From: Chitinophagales bacterium
GTDB lineage: Bacteria > Bacteroidota > Bacteroidia > Chitinophagales > Chitinophagaceae
Length of the DNA: 64,000 nt
Direction: 5' to 3'
Assembly (NCBI GenBank): GCA_017303855.1
Contig: JAFLBL010000001.1
Coordinates: forward strand, 687,978-751,977
Part shown: positions 17,902 through 26,362 of the stretch, one piece after another
Layout of the letters: the number at the start of each line of letters is the position of its first letter
How positions within the stretch are numbered: position 1 is the stretch's first letter
Program-made: the position numbers and the translations under genes
Notes under the pieces: model-generated
Told to the model about the DNA's origin: nothing
The model's input: the letters and a program-made list of their open reading frames with translations, nothing else
Database searches by the model: none

Positions 17902-19095
17902 ATGCTCACCATATCTCAACGGGGACAGCAAATGCCCCCCTCCCCCATACGTAAACTGGTGCCTTTTGCCGAGGCGGCCAAGAAAAAAGGAATTAAAGTA
18001 TATCATCTGAACATCGGTCAGCCGGATATTGAAACACCACCAGCCATCCTCGATGCCGTACGTAATGCCGATATTAAAGTACTGGAGTACAGCCACAGTG
18101 CCGGCAATGAAAGCTACAGGCGCAAACTGGTACAATATTATAAGAGTGTCGGGATTAATATAAGTCATGATCAGATCCTGATTACCACCGGGGGAAGCGA
18201 AGCCATCATGTTTGGCTTTTTCACCTGTCTTAATCCGGGTGATGAAGTGATTATCCCTGAACCTTTTTATGCCAACTATAATGGCTTTGCCTGCGCTGCC
18301 GGTGTAAAGGTAGTCACGATCCCCTCCAGCATTGAATCCGGTTTTGCCCTGCCGCCCATTCATGAATTCGAGAAGGTGATTACCGCTAAAACGAAAGCTA
18401 TCGTTATCTGTAGTCCGAACAACCCGACCGGTTATTTGTACAGCCGCGCCGAAATGGATGCCGTGAAAGATATTTGTCTCCGGTACAACCTCTACCTGTT
18501 CAGCGATGAAGCATACCGCGAATTCTGCTATGACGGTGAATATGTAAGTGCCATGCACCTCGACGGACTTGATGAGCATGTGGTATTGATGGATACCATT
18601 TCAAAGCGTTACAGCGCCTGCGGCGCCAGGCTGGGTGCCTTTGTTACAAAAAATAAAGCCGTATACGATTCGGCTATGAAATTTGCACAGGCCCGGCTAA
18701 GTCCCCCCGGACTGGCCCAGATCATGGGTGAAGCTGCGGTGGATCTTCCGGCTGCCTATTTCGATGCCCCCAAGGCGGAATATCAGCGCAGAAGGGATTT
18801 ACTGGTAAGCCGCCTTAATGCAATGCCTGGTGTTTTCTGTCCCAACCCGGGCGGCGCCTTCTATGCAATGGCCCGGTTACCAATCGACGATAGCGATAAA
18901 TTCTGCCAATGGCTGCTGGAGGAGTTTTCCTGGAATAACCAGACTGTAATGCTCGCCCCGGCAACCGGGTTTTACGGCACACCCGGACTGGGGAAGAACG
19001 AAGTGCGACTGGCTTATGTGCTTAATCTGGAAGCTATTTCCGCGGCAATGGATTGCCTGGAGAAGGCGCTGGAAGTGTATAAGGGGAAGGGTTAG
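17902..19095 (+). CDS. Pyridoxal-phosphate aminotransferase, class I (aspartate aminotransferase-like)
   Basis: A 397-residue cytosolic PLP enzyme of fold type I that transfers an amino group between an amino acid and a 2-oxo acid. Visible motifs are HLNIGQPDIETP near the N-terminus, ITTGGSEAI (cofactor phosphate), SPNNPTG, FSDEAYREF, the Schiff-base lysine in TISKRYSACGARLG and the carboxylate-binding arginine in NEVRLAYVL. Length is normal for the family. The N-terminus (LTISQRGQQMPPSPIRKL) resembles class Ib aspartate aminotransferases. Substrate specificity is uncertain. The start is supported by the close -7 element. The stop codon falls at the start of a heptamer array. Confidence 0.88.
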   Translation: MLTISQRGQQMPPSPIRKLVPFAEAAKKKGIKVYHLNIGQPDIETPPAILDAVRNADIKVLEYSHSAGNESYRRKLVQYYKSVGINISHDQILITTGGSEAIMFGFFTCLNPGDEVIIPEPFYANYNGFACAAGVKVVTIPSSIESGFALPPIHEFEKVITAKTKAIVICSPNNPTGYLYSRAEMDAVKDICLRYNLYLFSDEAYREFCYDGEYVSAMHLDGLDEHVVLMDTISKRYSACGARLGAFVTKNKAVYDSAMKFAQARLSPPGLAQIMGEAAVDLPAAYFDAPKAEYQRRRDLLVSRLNAMPGVFCPNPGGAFYAMARLPIDDSDKFCQWLLEEFSWNNQTVMLAPATGFYGTPGLGKNEVRLAYVLNLEAISAAMDCLEKALEVYKGKG

Positions 19096-19199
19096 GGTTG
19101 AAGGTTTAAAATTGAAAGTGGCTTTTACTGGCACCTGGCTCCCGGCACCTGACACCTGACATCTCACACATAGAGACATAGGCACATAGATTCACATAG
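19089..19199 (+). repeat. Heptamer arrays, dialects F and E, and an ACATAG series
   Basis: Starting at the aminotransferase stop codon are GGTTGAA, GGTTTAA and AATTGAA (dialect F). From 19130 come GGCACCT, GGCTCCC, GGCACCT, GACACCT and GACATCT (dialect E), then repeats of (g)cACATAG up to 19199. Confidence 0.8.
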
Positions 19200-19297
19200 C
19201 TGAAAACGAGGCAGATTTAAAGGCTGGTATGTTGTTTTATGCAGAGTCAACATAGAAATTCGCTGCTGCGCAGCAAGCCGGTTGATGAAAAGAGACG

Positions 19298-19347
19298 CCT
19301 CACACCCGGCACCCGGCACCTGACACCTGACACCTCACATCTCACAT
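19298..19347 (+). repeat. Heptamer array, dialect E (CACCTGA/CACCCGG)
   Basis: Seven consecutive 7-nt units: CACCCGG twice, CACCTGA twice, then CACCTCA and CATCTCA, preceded by a partial unit. It lies in the 328-base gap before the TonB receptor gene, which otherwise holds no gene. Confidence 0.8.
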
Positions 19348-19423
19348 TGCTTTATATAATTTTTCCATTATATTTATTCCACCTTTTAATCTGCCTGCTG
19401 ACGACAGGCCAAAACCAACTGCT

Positions 19424-22186
19424 ATGCATAAAGCACTACTGCTTATTATTTGTTCCATTTTTTCCATCACACTACTGTATGCCCAGCAAACAGTAACAGG
19501 TAAAGTAACTGACTCAAACGGGTTGCCCGTTGCAGGCGTATCCGTTAAATCTAAAAAATCAGGGAAAATAGCACTTACAGGTTCCGATGGCTCGTTCACA
19601 CTTGTGCTTGCCACGGAGGAAGAGCTGGAATTTTCTTCCGTGGGGTATGTTTCACAAACCATACGATCAGGAAGTAGCCTGAGTGTTGTACTGGTTCAAT
19701 CAATTGAAGAACTCAGCCAGGTGGTGCTGGTTGGTTCAAGACGGGCCGGCCGTGTAAAAACAGAAACCACGGCTCCGGTGGATATCATAAATATGGCACA
19801 GGCGGCAGGGCCCACAGCAAGAATGGATCTGACGTCCATCTTAAATTATACCGCCCCTTCTTTCAATTATAATAAACAAACGGGCAGTGACGGAGCCGAC
19901 CATATTGACCTGGCAACACTCCGTGGACTTGGACCTGATCAGACACTGGTGCTGGTAAACGGCAAACGCCGACACCAAACGGCATTTGTCGCAGTATTTG
20001 GTACCCGGGGAAGAGGGGCATCCGGCACAGACCTGAATGCTCTTCCTTCAAGCGCTATTGACCGTGTGGAGATTCTGAGGGACGGCGCTTCTGCCCAATA
20101 TGGATCAGATGCAATAGCCGGTGTGATCAATATTATTACAAAGAAAACAGTCAACCAGATTACCGGTTCAATCGGCACATCTGCCTATTACGATCCAAAG
20201 TTCAATACCGCATTTGAATCAGCCCTGCATAAAGACTATGAACATGCCGGTAAACTGGATGGCGGCGCCCTGGCTGCCAATGTAAATTTTGGTGTGCCCC
20301 TGGGAAAAAAAAGCGGATTTCTGAACCTGACTTTTGATGGTATAAGTACTGGTAAAACTTTTCGCCAGGTATTAAAAACAGACAATTATCAGCAGGATGA
20401 TGACGCCATGTACCTGAATATATACCGGCGCGGACATGGAGATGCATCGCTCGACGCATTTGGCACTTTTTTTAATCTGGAAATACCCGCTTCTTCCAAA
20501 ATATCTTTATACGCTTTCGGAGGCACAAACAGCAAATCCACGGATGCTTTCGCGTTTACCCGCAACTGGTCCGCACGTCCCGACCGCTTTCCTACCGCCT
20601 CTAACGGTAGCCTGATAATGGTACCTGAAATAATGAAAACGGCCAGTGATGGAGAAATCTATTATAGTCCGCATATTCAGACCAAAATAAACGACAAGGC
20701 GGCGACAGCCGGGCTAAAAGGAATTGTATTTAATAACTGGAACTGGGACCTGAGCAATACTACCGGTAAAAATGAATTTCAGTTTTACGGGGATAAAACA
20801 TTTAACGCTTCACTGGGTGCATCCCAGCAACATTTTGATGACGGCGGTTTTTCCTTTCTGCAGAATACGAGTAACCTGAATTTCAGCCGTGAATTCGCCA
20901 AAAATTTCAACCTGGGTATCGGCGCTGAATTCCGGTATGAAAATTATAAAATAAACGCCGGCGAAGAAGCCTCTTATAAAAACTTTGATCCCTCCGGTAA
21001 TAAAGCAACCGGATCACAGGGATTTCCGGGCTACCAGCCGGCGGATGTGGTAAATGCCAAAAGACATGTGTTCGGTGCGTATGCCGATGCGGAATTTGAT
21101 ATACTACCCGTATGGCTGATGAACCTGGCCGTACGACTGGAAGAATACAGCGATTTCGGTTTTACCCATAACTACAAACTGGCAACCCGGATCAAAGCCT
21201 CAAAAAATATTAACCTGCGCGGATCAGTCAGCACCGGATTCAGGGCTCCTTCTCTTCAGCAAATGAATTTCAGCTCTACATTTACCACGGTGCAGGCGGG
21301 CAATATTGCTGAAGTAAAAATTGCACCTAACTATAGTAACCTGGCCAATGCAGCCGGCATACCCGCCCTCACCCAGGAAAAGAGCCTGAGCGCCAGTATA
21401 GGTTTTACCTGGAAGGCACATGCCAACCTGAATATAACGGTTGATGGTTACCTGACCCGGATTAAAGACCGCGTGGTGCTGAGCGGACAGTTTGATGGAA
21501 GTGATCCCAACCTTGACGCCAACCTGCGGAACATGATGGCGGGGTTGAATGTAAGTCTTGCTCAGTTTTTTGCCAATGGTGTAACGACTACAAACGGGGG
21601 TGTTGACATTGTACTGGATTACAATAAAAAAATAAGCAGTAACAGCCGTTTCAAGGTGCTTTTTGCCGGCAACCTGCAAAAAATGAAAATTAACAAGATC
21701 AATGTACCGGCCAAATTGAACGGATCAGCCTTTCTGCAGCAAACATTCCTGAGCGACCGTGAACAAAAATTCATTCTGGCTTCCGCGCCAGGTATGAAAA
21801 GCGCGTTGAACCTGGAGTATACAAAAAACAAACTGACAATCGGCAGCCGGCTGACTTACTTTGGCAAAGTAACTTTGCTGGGCTACGGACAGGATGGACT
21901 GGGTATCAGTCCCACAGTACCCCTTGACAATGGAAGCGGCGATGTGCCCGATCAGTTTGACTACAATGGTAAACTGGTTGCAGATATATATGCCAGTCAC
22001 CCGTTAGGAAAAAAACTGACACTGTATGCCGGTATTGATAATTTCATGAATGCGCATCCGGATTTCGGAGTGGTAAAAGGTGCAAAAGACTGGGCGTATA
22101 ATACGGAAACAGGTGGCGCCTGGGATGCCGTGCAGATGGGTTCTAACGGACGCCGGCTATTCGCCCGGATTGCATTCAGCTTCTGA
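19424..22186 (+). CDS. TonB-dependent outer-membrane receptor
   Basis: A 920-residue outer-membrane active-transport receptor. It has a signal peptide (ending LLYAQQ), an N-terminal CarboxypepD_reg-like domain (about 22-95; VTGKVTDSNGLPVAGVSV), a plug domain (about 115-235; RGLGPDQTLVLVNGKR and RDGASAQYGSDAIAGVINI) and a C-terminal beta-barrel ending in RRLFARIAFSF with a terminal aromatic residue. No SusD-like partner is beside it, so a polysaccharide role is less likely; siderophore, vitamin or peptide uptake is possible. It appears to be transcribed alone and ends at a hairpin terminator shared with the convergent GNAT gene. Confidence 0.93.
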   Translation: MHKALLLIICSIFSITLLYAQQTVTGKVTDSNGLPVAGVSVKSKKSGKIALTGSDGSFTLVLATEEELEFSSVGYVSQTIRSGSSLSVVLVQSIEELSQVVLVGSRRAGRVKTETTAPVDIINMAQAAGPTARMDLTSILNYTAPSFNYNKQTGSDGADHIDLATLRGLGPDQTLVLVNGKRRHQTAFVAVFGTRGRGASGTDLNALPSSAIDRVEILRDGASAQYGSDAIAGVINIITKKTVNQITGSIGTSAYYDPKFNTAFESALHKDYEHAGKLDGGALAANVNFGVPLGKKSGFLNLTFDGISTGKTFRQVLKTDNYQQDDDAMYLNIYRRGHGDASLDAFGTFFNLEIPASSKISLYAFGGTNSKSTDAFAFTRNWSARPDRFPTASNGSLIMVPEIMKTASDGEIYYSPHIQTKINDKAATAGLKGIVFNNWNWDLSNTTGKNEFQFYGDKTFNASLGASQQHFDDGGFSFLQNTSNLNFSREFAKNFNLGIGAEFRYENYKINAGEEASYKNFDPSGNKATGSQGFPGYQPADVVNAKRHVFGAYADAEFDILPVWLMNLAVRLEEYSDFGFTHNYKLATRIKASKNINLRGSVSTGFRAPSLQQMNFSSTFTTVQAGNIAEVKIAPNYSNLANAAGIPALTQEKSLSASIGFTWKAHANLNITVDGYLTRIKDRVVLSGQFDGSDPNLDANLRNMMAGLNVSLAQFFANGVTTTNGGVDIVLDYNKKISSNSRFKVLFAGNLQKMKINKINVPAKLNGSAFLQQTFLSDREQKFILASAPGMKSALNLEYTKNKLTIGSRLTYFGKVTLLGYGQDGLGISPTVPLDNGSGDVPDQFDYNGKLVADIYASHPLGKKLTLYAGIDNFMNAHPDFGVVKGAKDWAYNTETGGAWDAVQMGSNGRRLFARIAFSF

Positions 22187-22205
22187 TATTTGCATGCCCC
22201 ATATG

Positions 22206-22236
22206 TAAGCCGCATCCCAAAAGATGCGGCTTTTTT
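22206..22236. terminator. Bidirectional terminator
   Basis: The stem AAGCCGCATC/GATGCGGCTT followed by T6 lies between the convergent TonB receptor and GNAT genes. Confidence 0.85.
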
Positions 22237-22831
22237 ACTTTATCAATTCCGCTTTTTCCAGAAATAAAGGAGGCAAAAAATCCTTTTCCAGATTCCGGAA
22301 AAAAACGGGAGGGGCCGGTTCCTGTGTAAACGGATTCAGCACCAGCCTCCACCAGCCGACATTTTTCCAATGGCCCAACTTATAACCGACCTGTTCGTAA
22401 GTGGCAAACCAGGTAAACCCTGCGGCCTCATGCAATGCCACACTCTGCTCATTCGGAAGATTGATAACAGCATATACATTCCTGAATCCCTGCCTTCTCA
22501 GTATTTCAAAAAGTGCTGCATATAAAGCGCGCCCGATACCCCGGCGCTGAAAGCCTTTGCCAATATAGACTGAACATTCCACCGACCATTGATAGGCCAC
22601 CCGTTCACGATACATGGAAGCGTACGCATATCCGGCAATCCGGCCGTCGGCTACTGCCACCAGCCAGGGGGCTTTTTCAAGATAATCAGTCAACCTGTTT
22701 TCAAACACGGTATGAGCCGGTACTTCCGTTTCAAACGTTATGGAAGTATCCTGTACATAAGGAGCATATATTGCGAGCATTTCTGCAACATCAGCGCTGG
22801 CCGCCACCCGTATTATGGGTTTCATACTCAT
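22235..22831 (-). CDS. GNAT N-acetyltransferase (phosphinothricin acetyltransferase-like)
   Basis: A 198-residue acetyl-CoA-dependent N-acetyltransferase. The N-terminal IRVAASADVAEMLAIYAPYVQDTSITFET segment and the acetyl-CoA loop GKGFQRRGIGRALY match the Pat/Bar/YncA branch of the GNAT superfamily, followed by NEQSVALHEAAGFTWFATYEQVGYK. Members acetylate amino acid analogues such as phosphinothricin or methionine sulfoximine; the native substrate here is unknown. It has a C-terminal extension of about 30 residues (FTQEPAPPVFFRNLEK...) beyond the usual domain. It is convergent with the TonB gene. Confidence 0.87.
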   Translation of the reverse strand: MSMKPIIRVAASADVAEMLAIYAPYVQDTSITFETEVPAHTVFENRLTDYLEKAPWLVAVADGRIAGYAYASMYRERVAYQWSVECSVYIGKGFQRRGIGRALYAALFEILRRQGFRNVYAVINLPNEQSVALHEAAGFTWFATYEQVGYKLGHWKNVGWWRLVLNPFTQEPAPPVFFRNLEKDFLPPLFLEKAELIK

Positions 22832-22952
22832 TTAAATTTTCTACATAGAAACAATTGCGCATGCTAAGTAAATGTACTTAATACATGAAAAATCATACCC
22901 CGTTCTTTACATCTTCCGGAATCCTGTTCTTATTTTGGAAAAAATCCACCTT

Positions 22953-24302
22953 ATGGAAAATTATTCCATTTTCATTGTAGATGATGATCCCTGGTATGGG
23001 GAACTGCTTGAATATCATCTCTCCCTCAACCCGGATTACAGTGTCACCCGGTTTACCAATGCAAAAAGTTTTCTTGATCAGTTACAACAGAAACCGGACC
23101 TGGTAACCATCGATTATTCTCTGCCCGGCACCAATGGACTGGAACTATTCTCCACTATCCGGTCAGTGTACCCGTCAATGCCGGTTATCATAATCAGCGG
23201 ACAGGAAGATGTCAGTACCGCAGTGGAATTATTAAAAAAAGGCGTGAATGATTACATCGTAAAAGATGAAAACACCAAAGACCTTTTATGGAACGCCATT
23301 CTGCGGATCAGGGAAAATCAATCCCTGAAAAAAGAAGTGGAAACACTCCGGAAAGAGCTGTCGCAAAAATATGAATTTGAAAAACTGATCAAGGGAAATT
23401 CCCCGGCGATCAAACAGGTTTTCGGACTGATGGAAAAAGCCACATTGGCCAATATCAATGTGTCCATTACAGGGGAAACGGGAACCGGAAAGGAACTTGT
23501 GGCTAAAGCCATACATTATAATTCAAACCGGAAAGACAAACCGTTTATGGCGGTGAATATGGCCGCCATACCCGGTGAGTTGCTCGAGAGTGAGCTTTTT
23601 GGTCATGAGAAAAGTGCATTTACAGGCGCCAACAGCCGGAAAATCGGCAAATTTGAAGAAGCCAATAAGGGCACTCTTTTCCTGGATGAAATCGGCGAAC
23701 TAAGCCTCAACCTGCAAAGCAAATTACTTCGTGTATTGCAGGAGAGAGAACTCGTGCGTGTTGGAGGTAATGAAAAAGTAAAACTGGATGTCAGGCTGAT
23801 TGTGGCTACTCACCGCAACCTGGCGGAGGAAGTCAGAAAAGGCGCTTTCAGGGAAGACTTATATTACCGGATTATCGGACTTCCGATCCCTTTGCCCCCG
23901 CTTCGTGAGAGGGGAAATGACATACTGCTGCTGGCGAAATTCTTTCTCGATGAATTTTGCCGGGAAAACAAAATGGAACCCCAGTTGCTAACTTCTTCGG
24001 CAAGGGAGCGGCTGTTGTTATATGACTACCCGGGCAATATCCGGGAACTCAAAGCCATGATGGATCTCGCGGCTATTATGAGCAATGGCAAAGAGGTTAC
24101 CGCCCAGGAAATCACGATGAATGCCACGCGGTCTGAAGACATATTTACGGGTGAACTGAAAACCCTTAAAGAATATACATCCTATATAATCGGCCATTAC
24201 CTGAAAAAATACAATAACAATGTTGTGGAAGTAGCCAATAAACTCGACATCGGTAAATCCACCATTTATAAAATGCTCCAGCAAAAGGAAATACCGGCTT
24301 GA
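22953..24302 (+). CDS. NtrC-family sigma54-dependent response regulator
   Basis: A protein of about 449 residues with receiver domain (about 1-125, phospho-acceptor D54 in TIDYSLPG), an AAA+ sigma54-interaction domain (Walker A GETGTGKE at about 174-181, Walker B LFLDE at about 242-246, RE-DLYYR arginine-finger region) and a Fis-type HTH (NVVEVANKLDIGKSTIYKML). The sigma54-contact loop reads SAFTGA (about 221-226) instead of GAFTGA. The frame is open from 22872, but MENYSIFIVDDD at 22953 is the normal receiver start. An Hpt gene follows after 55 bases, suggesting a phosphorelay. It would activate promoters of the RpoN type. Confidence 0.9.
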   Translation: MENYSIFIVDDDPWYGELLEYHLSLNPDYSVTRFTNAKSFLDQLQQKPDLVTIDYSLPGTNGLELFSTIRSVYPSMPVIIISGQEDVSTAVELLKKGVNDYIVKDENTKDLLWNAILRIRENQSLKKEVETLRKELSQKYEFEKLIKGNSPAIKQVFGLMEKATLANINVSITGETGTGKELVAKAIHYNSNRKDKPFMAVNMAAIPGELLESELFGHEKSAFTGANSRKIGKFEEANKGTLFLDEIGELSLNLQSKLLRVLQERELVRVGGNEKVKLDVRLIVATHRNLAEEVRKGAFREDLYYRIIGLPIPLPPLRERGNDILLLAKFFLDEFCRENKMEPQLLTSSARERLLLYDYPGNIRELKAMMDLAAIMSNGKEVTAQEITMNATRSEDIFTGELKTLKEYTSYIIGHYLKKYNNNVVEVANKLDIGKSTIYKMLQQKEIPA

Positions 24303-24357
24303 GCAAAACGGACTGATAGTCGATCTGATGCCATACGGATCAAACAAAAATACAGTT

Positions 24358-24720
24358 ATGAACAATCAACCTTCTCCTTTAAACTATGACCTGAGCCGGC
24401 TGATCAGGCTGTCATCAGGTAATATGGAATTTGTAAAAAAAATGATGCGGTTGTTCTTAAAACAGGCTCCTGCAGATATACGGGAACTAGAAATGGCAGC
24501 TACAGCAGGAGAATTGCAAAAAGCAAAAGAACTGGCACACCGGATGAAACCCTCCGTTGACAATATGGGCATAGAAAGCCTGTATACTGTAATCCGATCT
24601 ATTGAACTGTACAATAGCATGGACATGACACCCGAAGTTTATGATGAAATCCAACTCACCATTGGCACCATCCGGCAGGTAATTATCCAGCTCGAACACG
24701 ACCCATTGCTCATCGATTAA
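24358..24720 (+). CDS. Histidine phosphotransfer (Hpt) domain protein
   Basis: A stand-alone Hpt protein of about 120 residues. The phospho-acceptor histidine lies in KELAHRMKPSVDNMG (about H61), within a predicted four-helix bundle and in the context usual for Hpt domains. It follows the sigma54-type response regulator by 55 bases on the same strand, so it probably relays phosphate to or from that regulator's receiver. An upstream ATG at 24328 is in frame and would add 10 residues; I prefer 24358 (MNNQPSPLNYDLSRL). It converges with the aldolase gene with only 15 bases between them. Confidence 0.8.
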   Translation: MNNQPSPLNYDLSRLIRLSSGNMEFVKKMMRLFLKQAPADIRELEMAATAGELQKAKELAHRMKPSVDNMGIESLYTVIRSIELYNSMDMTPEVYDEIQLTIGTIRQVIIQLEHDPLLID

Positions 24721-24735
24721 ACTTCCGTACTTATT

Positions 24736-26037
24736 CTATTTCAGAAACGCCGCCCTTAACTCGCTTACCTGCTCATCATTGATCGGCACCAGTTTGCCAA
24801 GACTGGCTGACATGATCAGTGATTTGGCGCTGAATTCGGCCACTTCCAGGTAATCAAATGTCTGCAGGAGTTTATTTCCTGTAACCAATGCACAGTCGTT
24901 TTTCACCAGCAGGGCCGGACTGTTTTTTGAGAGTTTATCGGGGATCATGTTACTCCCGTTAAAATGGCCGCCAAAAGGAACGGTATGCACATCCTGCAGG
25001 AATATCCAGCTTTCCGGGATGGTGCGTACATTGAATACGGCATCCGATGCGGCAAAGGCCATCAGGTAAGGAGTCTGTGTAAGTATTATAGAATTTATTT
25101 CCGGGTGCGTGGCATAAATAAGCTGATGCAGGTGTGTGGAGCGGCTGGGCAATTTTCCCTTCTCGCGTTTGCCGTCCCTGATCTGAACAATGTCTTTTGG
25201 CTGAAGATCCCAACGGGGTACGTCGGTAGGCGTGATCAGAAAGTCATTCCCTTCCCAGCGGCAGGAGATTGTTCCGTACGAACTGGTCATCAGCCCCTGG
25301 CTACAGGCCCGTTGAACTATACTGCATATTTCACTACGCACCGCTCTTTCCGTACTGCTGTATTCCGTTTCTTCCATTTCCGGAAGCAGGTCCGGTATCT
25401 GCTGATCAAACGCGCTTATCTCCTCCTCGGTTAAAAAAGAAGGAGTGCCAATCATGTGCGCATATAAAATAGTGCGTGCGCAGAATTCGAGTGTTTCAAA
25501 CCGGAGAAAACAATCCGCCAGGTTATATCCACCCACTACCGTACCGTGGTTTTCCATGATTACGGCATGAAATCCTTTTTCAAACTCATCCGCAATGATA
25601 TCTCCCAGTGCCTGACTGCCAGGCAGCCGGTAAGGGGCATACCCGATCGGGCCACAGACATGCCGGGCCTGTGATACAATCTTTGTATCCGGAATCTGTC
25701 GTACAATACTGAATGAGACCAGTGCCGGCGGATGCGCATGTATAACCGCTTTTATATCCGGCCGCTTTTCATAAATCGCTTTGTGAAATGGAAATTCAGA
25801 GGATGGTTTGTGCCGCCCGATGATGGTACCGTCTTTTTTCACACACACAATATCGTCAACGGTGAGCGAGCCTTTATCCACTGCCGAAGGAGTGACCCAG
25901 ATATCGCCGTTTTCATCAATGACTGAAATGTTACCTCCCGAGGTCGTAGTAAGTCCGCGCCGGTAAATGCGGCCGATAACCATGGTAATCTGTTCGCGGG
26001 GATGCATCAGCCGGGGATCGAGGGTGTTGTTTGTCAT
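24736..26037 (-). CDS. Tandem class II aldolase/adducin protein; second domain degenerate
   Basis: A 433-residue protein made of two class II aldolase/adducin domains, about twice the usual length. The N-terminal copy (about 10-215) keeps the zinc ligands: E81 in SSEFPFHKAIYE, H100 and H102 in VIHAHPP, and H163 in MENHGTVVGG, as in fuculose-phosphate aldolase. In the C-terminal copy (about 235-425) the matching positions read STHLHQLIY, ILTQTPY and VKNDCALVTG, so all four ligands appear lost. The second half is probably structural or regulatory. The enzyme is likely a sugar-phosphate aldolase or epimerase-type protein of unknown substrate. No other sugar genes are adjacent. Confidence 0.85.
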   Translation of the reverse strand: MTNNTLDPRLMHPREQITMVIGRIYRRGLTTTSGGNISVIDENGDIWVTPSAVDKGSLTVDDIVCVKKDGTIIGRHKPSSEFPFHKAIYEKRPDIKAVIHAHPPALVSFSIVRQIPDTKIVSQARHVCGPIGYAPYRLPGSQALGDIIADEFEKGFHAVIMENHGTVVGGYNLADCFLRFETLEFCARTILYAHMIGTPSFLTEEEISAFDQQIPDLLPEMEETEYSSTERAVRSEICSIVQRACSQGLMTSSYGTISCRWEGNDFLITPTDVPRWDLQPKDIVQIRDGKREKGKLPSRSTHLHQLIYATHPEINSIILTQTPYLMAFAASDAVFNVRTIPESWIFLQDVHTVPFGGHFNGSNMIPDKLSKNSPALLVKNDCALVTGNKLLQTFDYLEVAEFSAKSLIMSASLGKLVPINDEQVSELRAAFLK

Positions 26038-26362
26038 AGTAAATGAATTAACGGGGCATACAATAATTAACAGGATGAGATGTGGTGTACGACAACAGGA
26101 AGAAGGGCGTCAATACCAACCGGTGCCGGCATTACTGCCTTTACTTCCGGTTGCCGGTATACAGCATATTTACATTCTGTTGTAAAAGTATAAAATCGGT
26201 ATGGCTGACTATCCCGGTCTGCCCTGACTGAACTGTATGCCTTTTATATCCGGTGGTCGTAAAATAGCAGGAAATCTCCCGCCTTCACATAAATTATTTC
26301 GTGCTCATAAATTGATGTAAAACGGAACGGATTTCTTTTATTTGCACTCTTTTACCTGACTG
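26038..26362. other. Gene-free divergent intergenic region
   Basis: 325 bases between the divergent aldolase and SNF2 genes. It must hold both promoters, but I find no perfect TAnnTTTG element; TTTTATTTG near 26338 is the closest. No repeats or small ORFs of note. Confidence 0.4.

Noticed and set aside
17845..18579. 244-codon frame antisense to the aminotransferase
   Set aside because: A shadow of a well-supported enzyme gene; composition is that of complementary codons and no motif is present.
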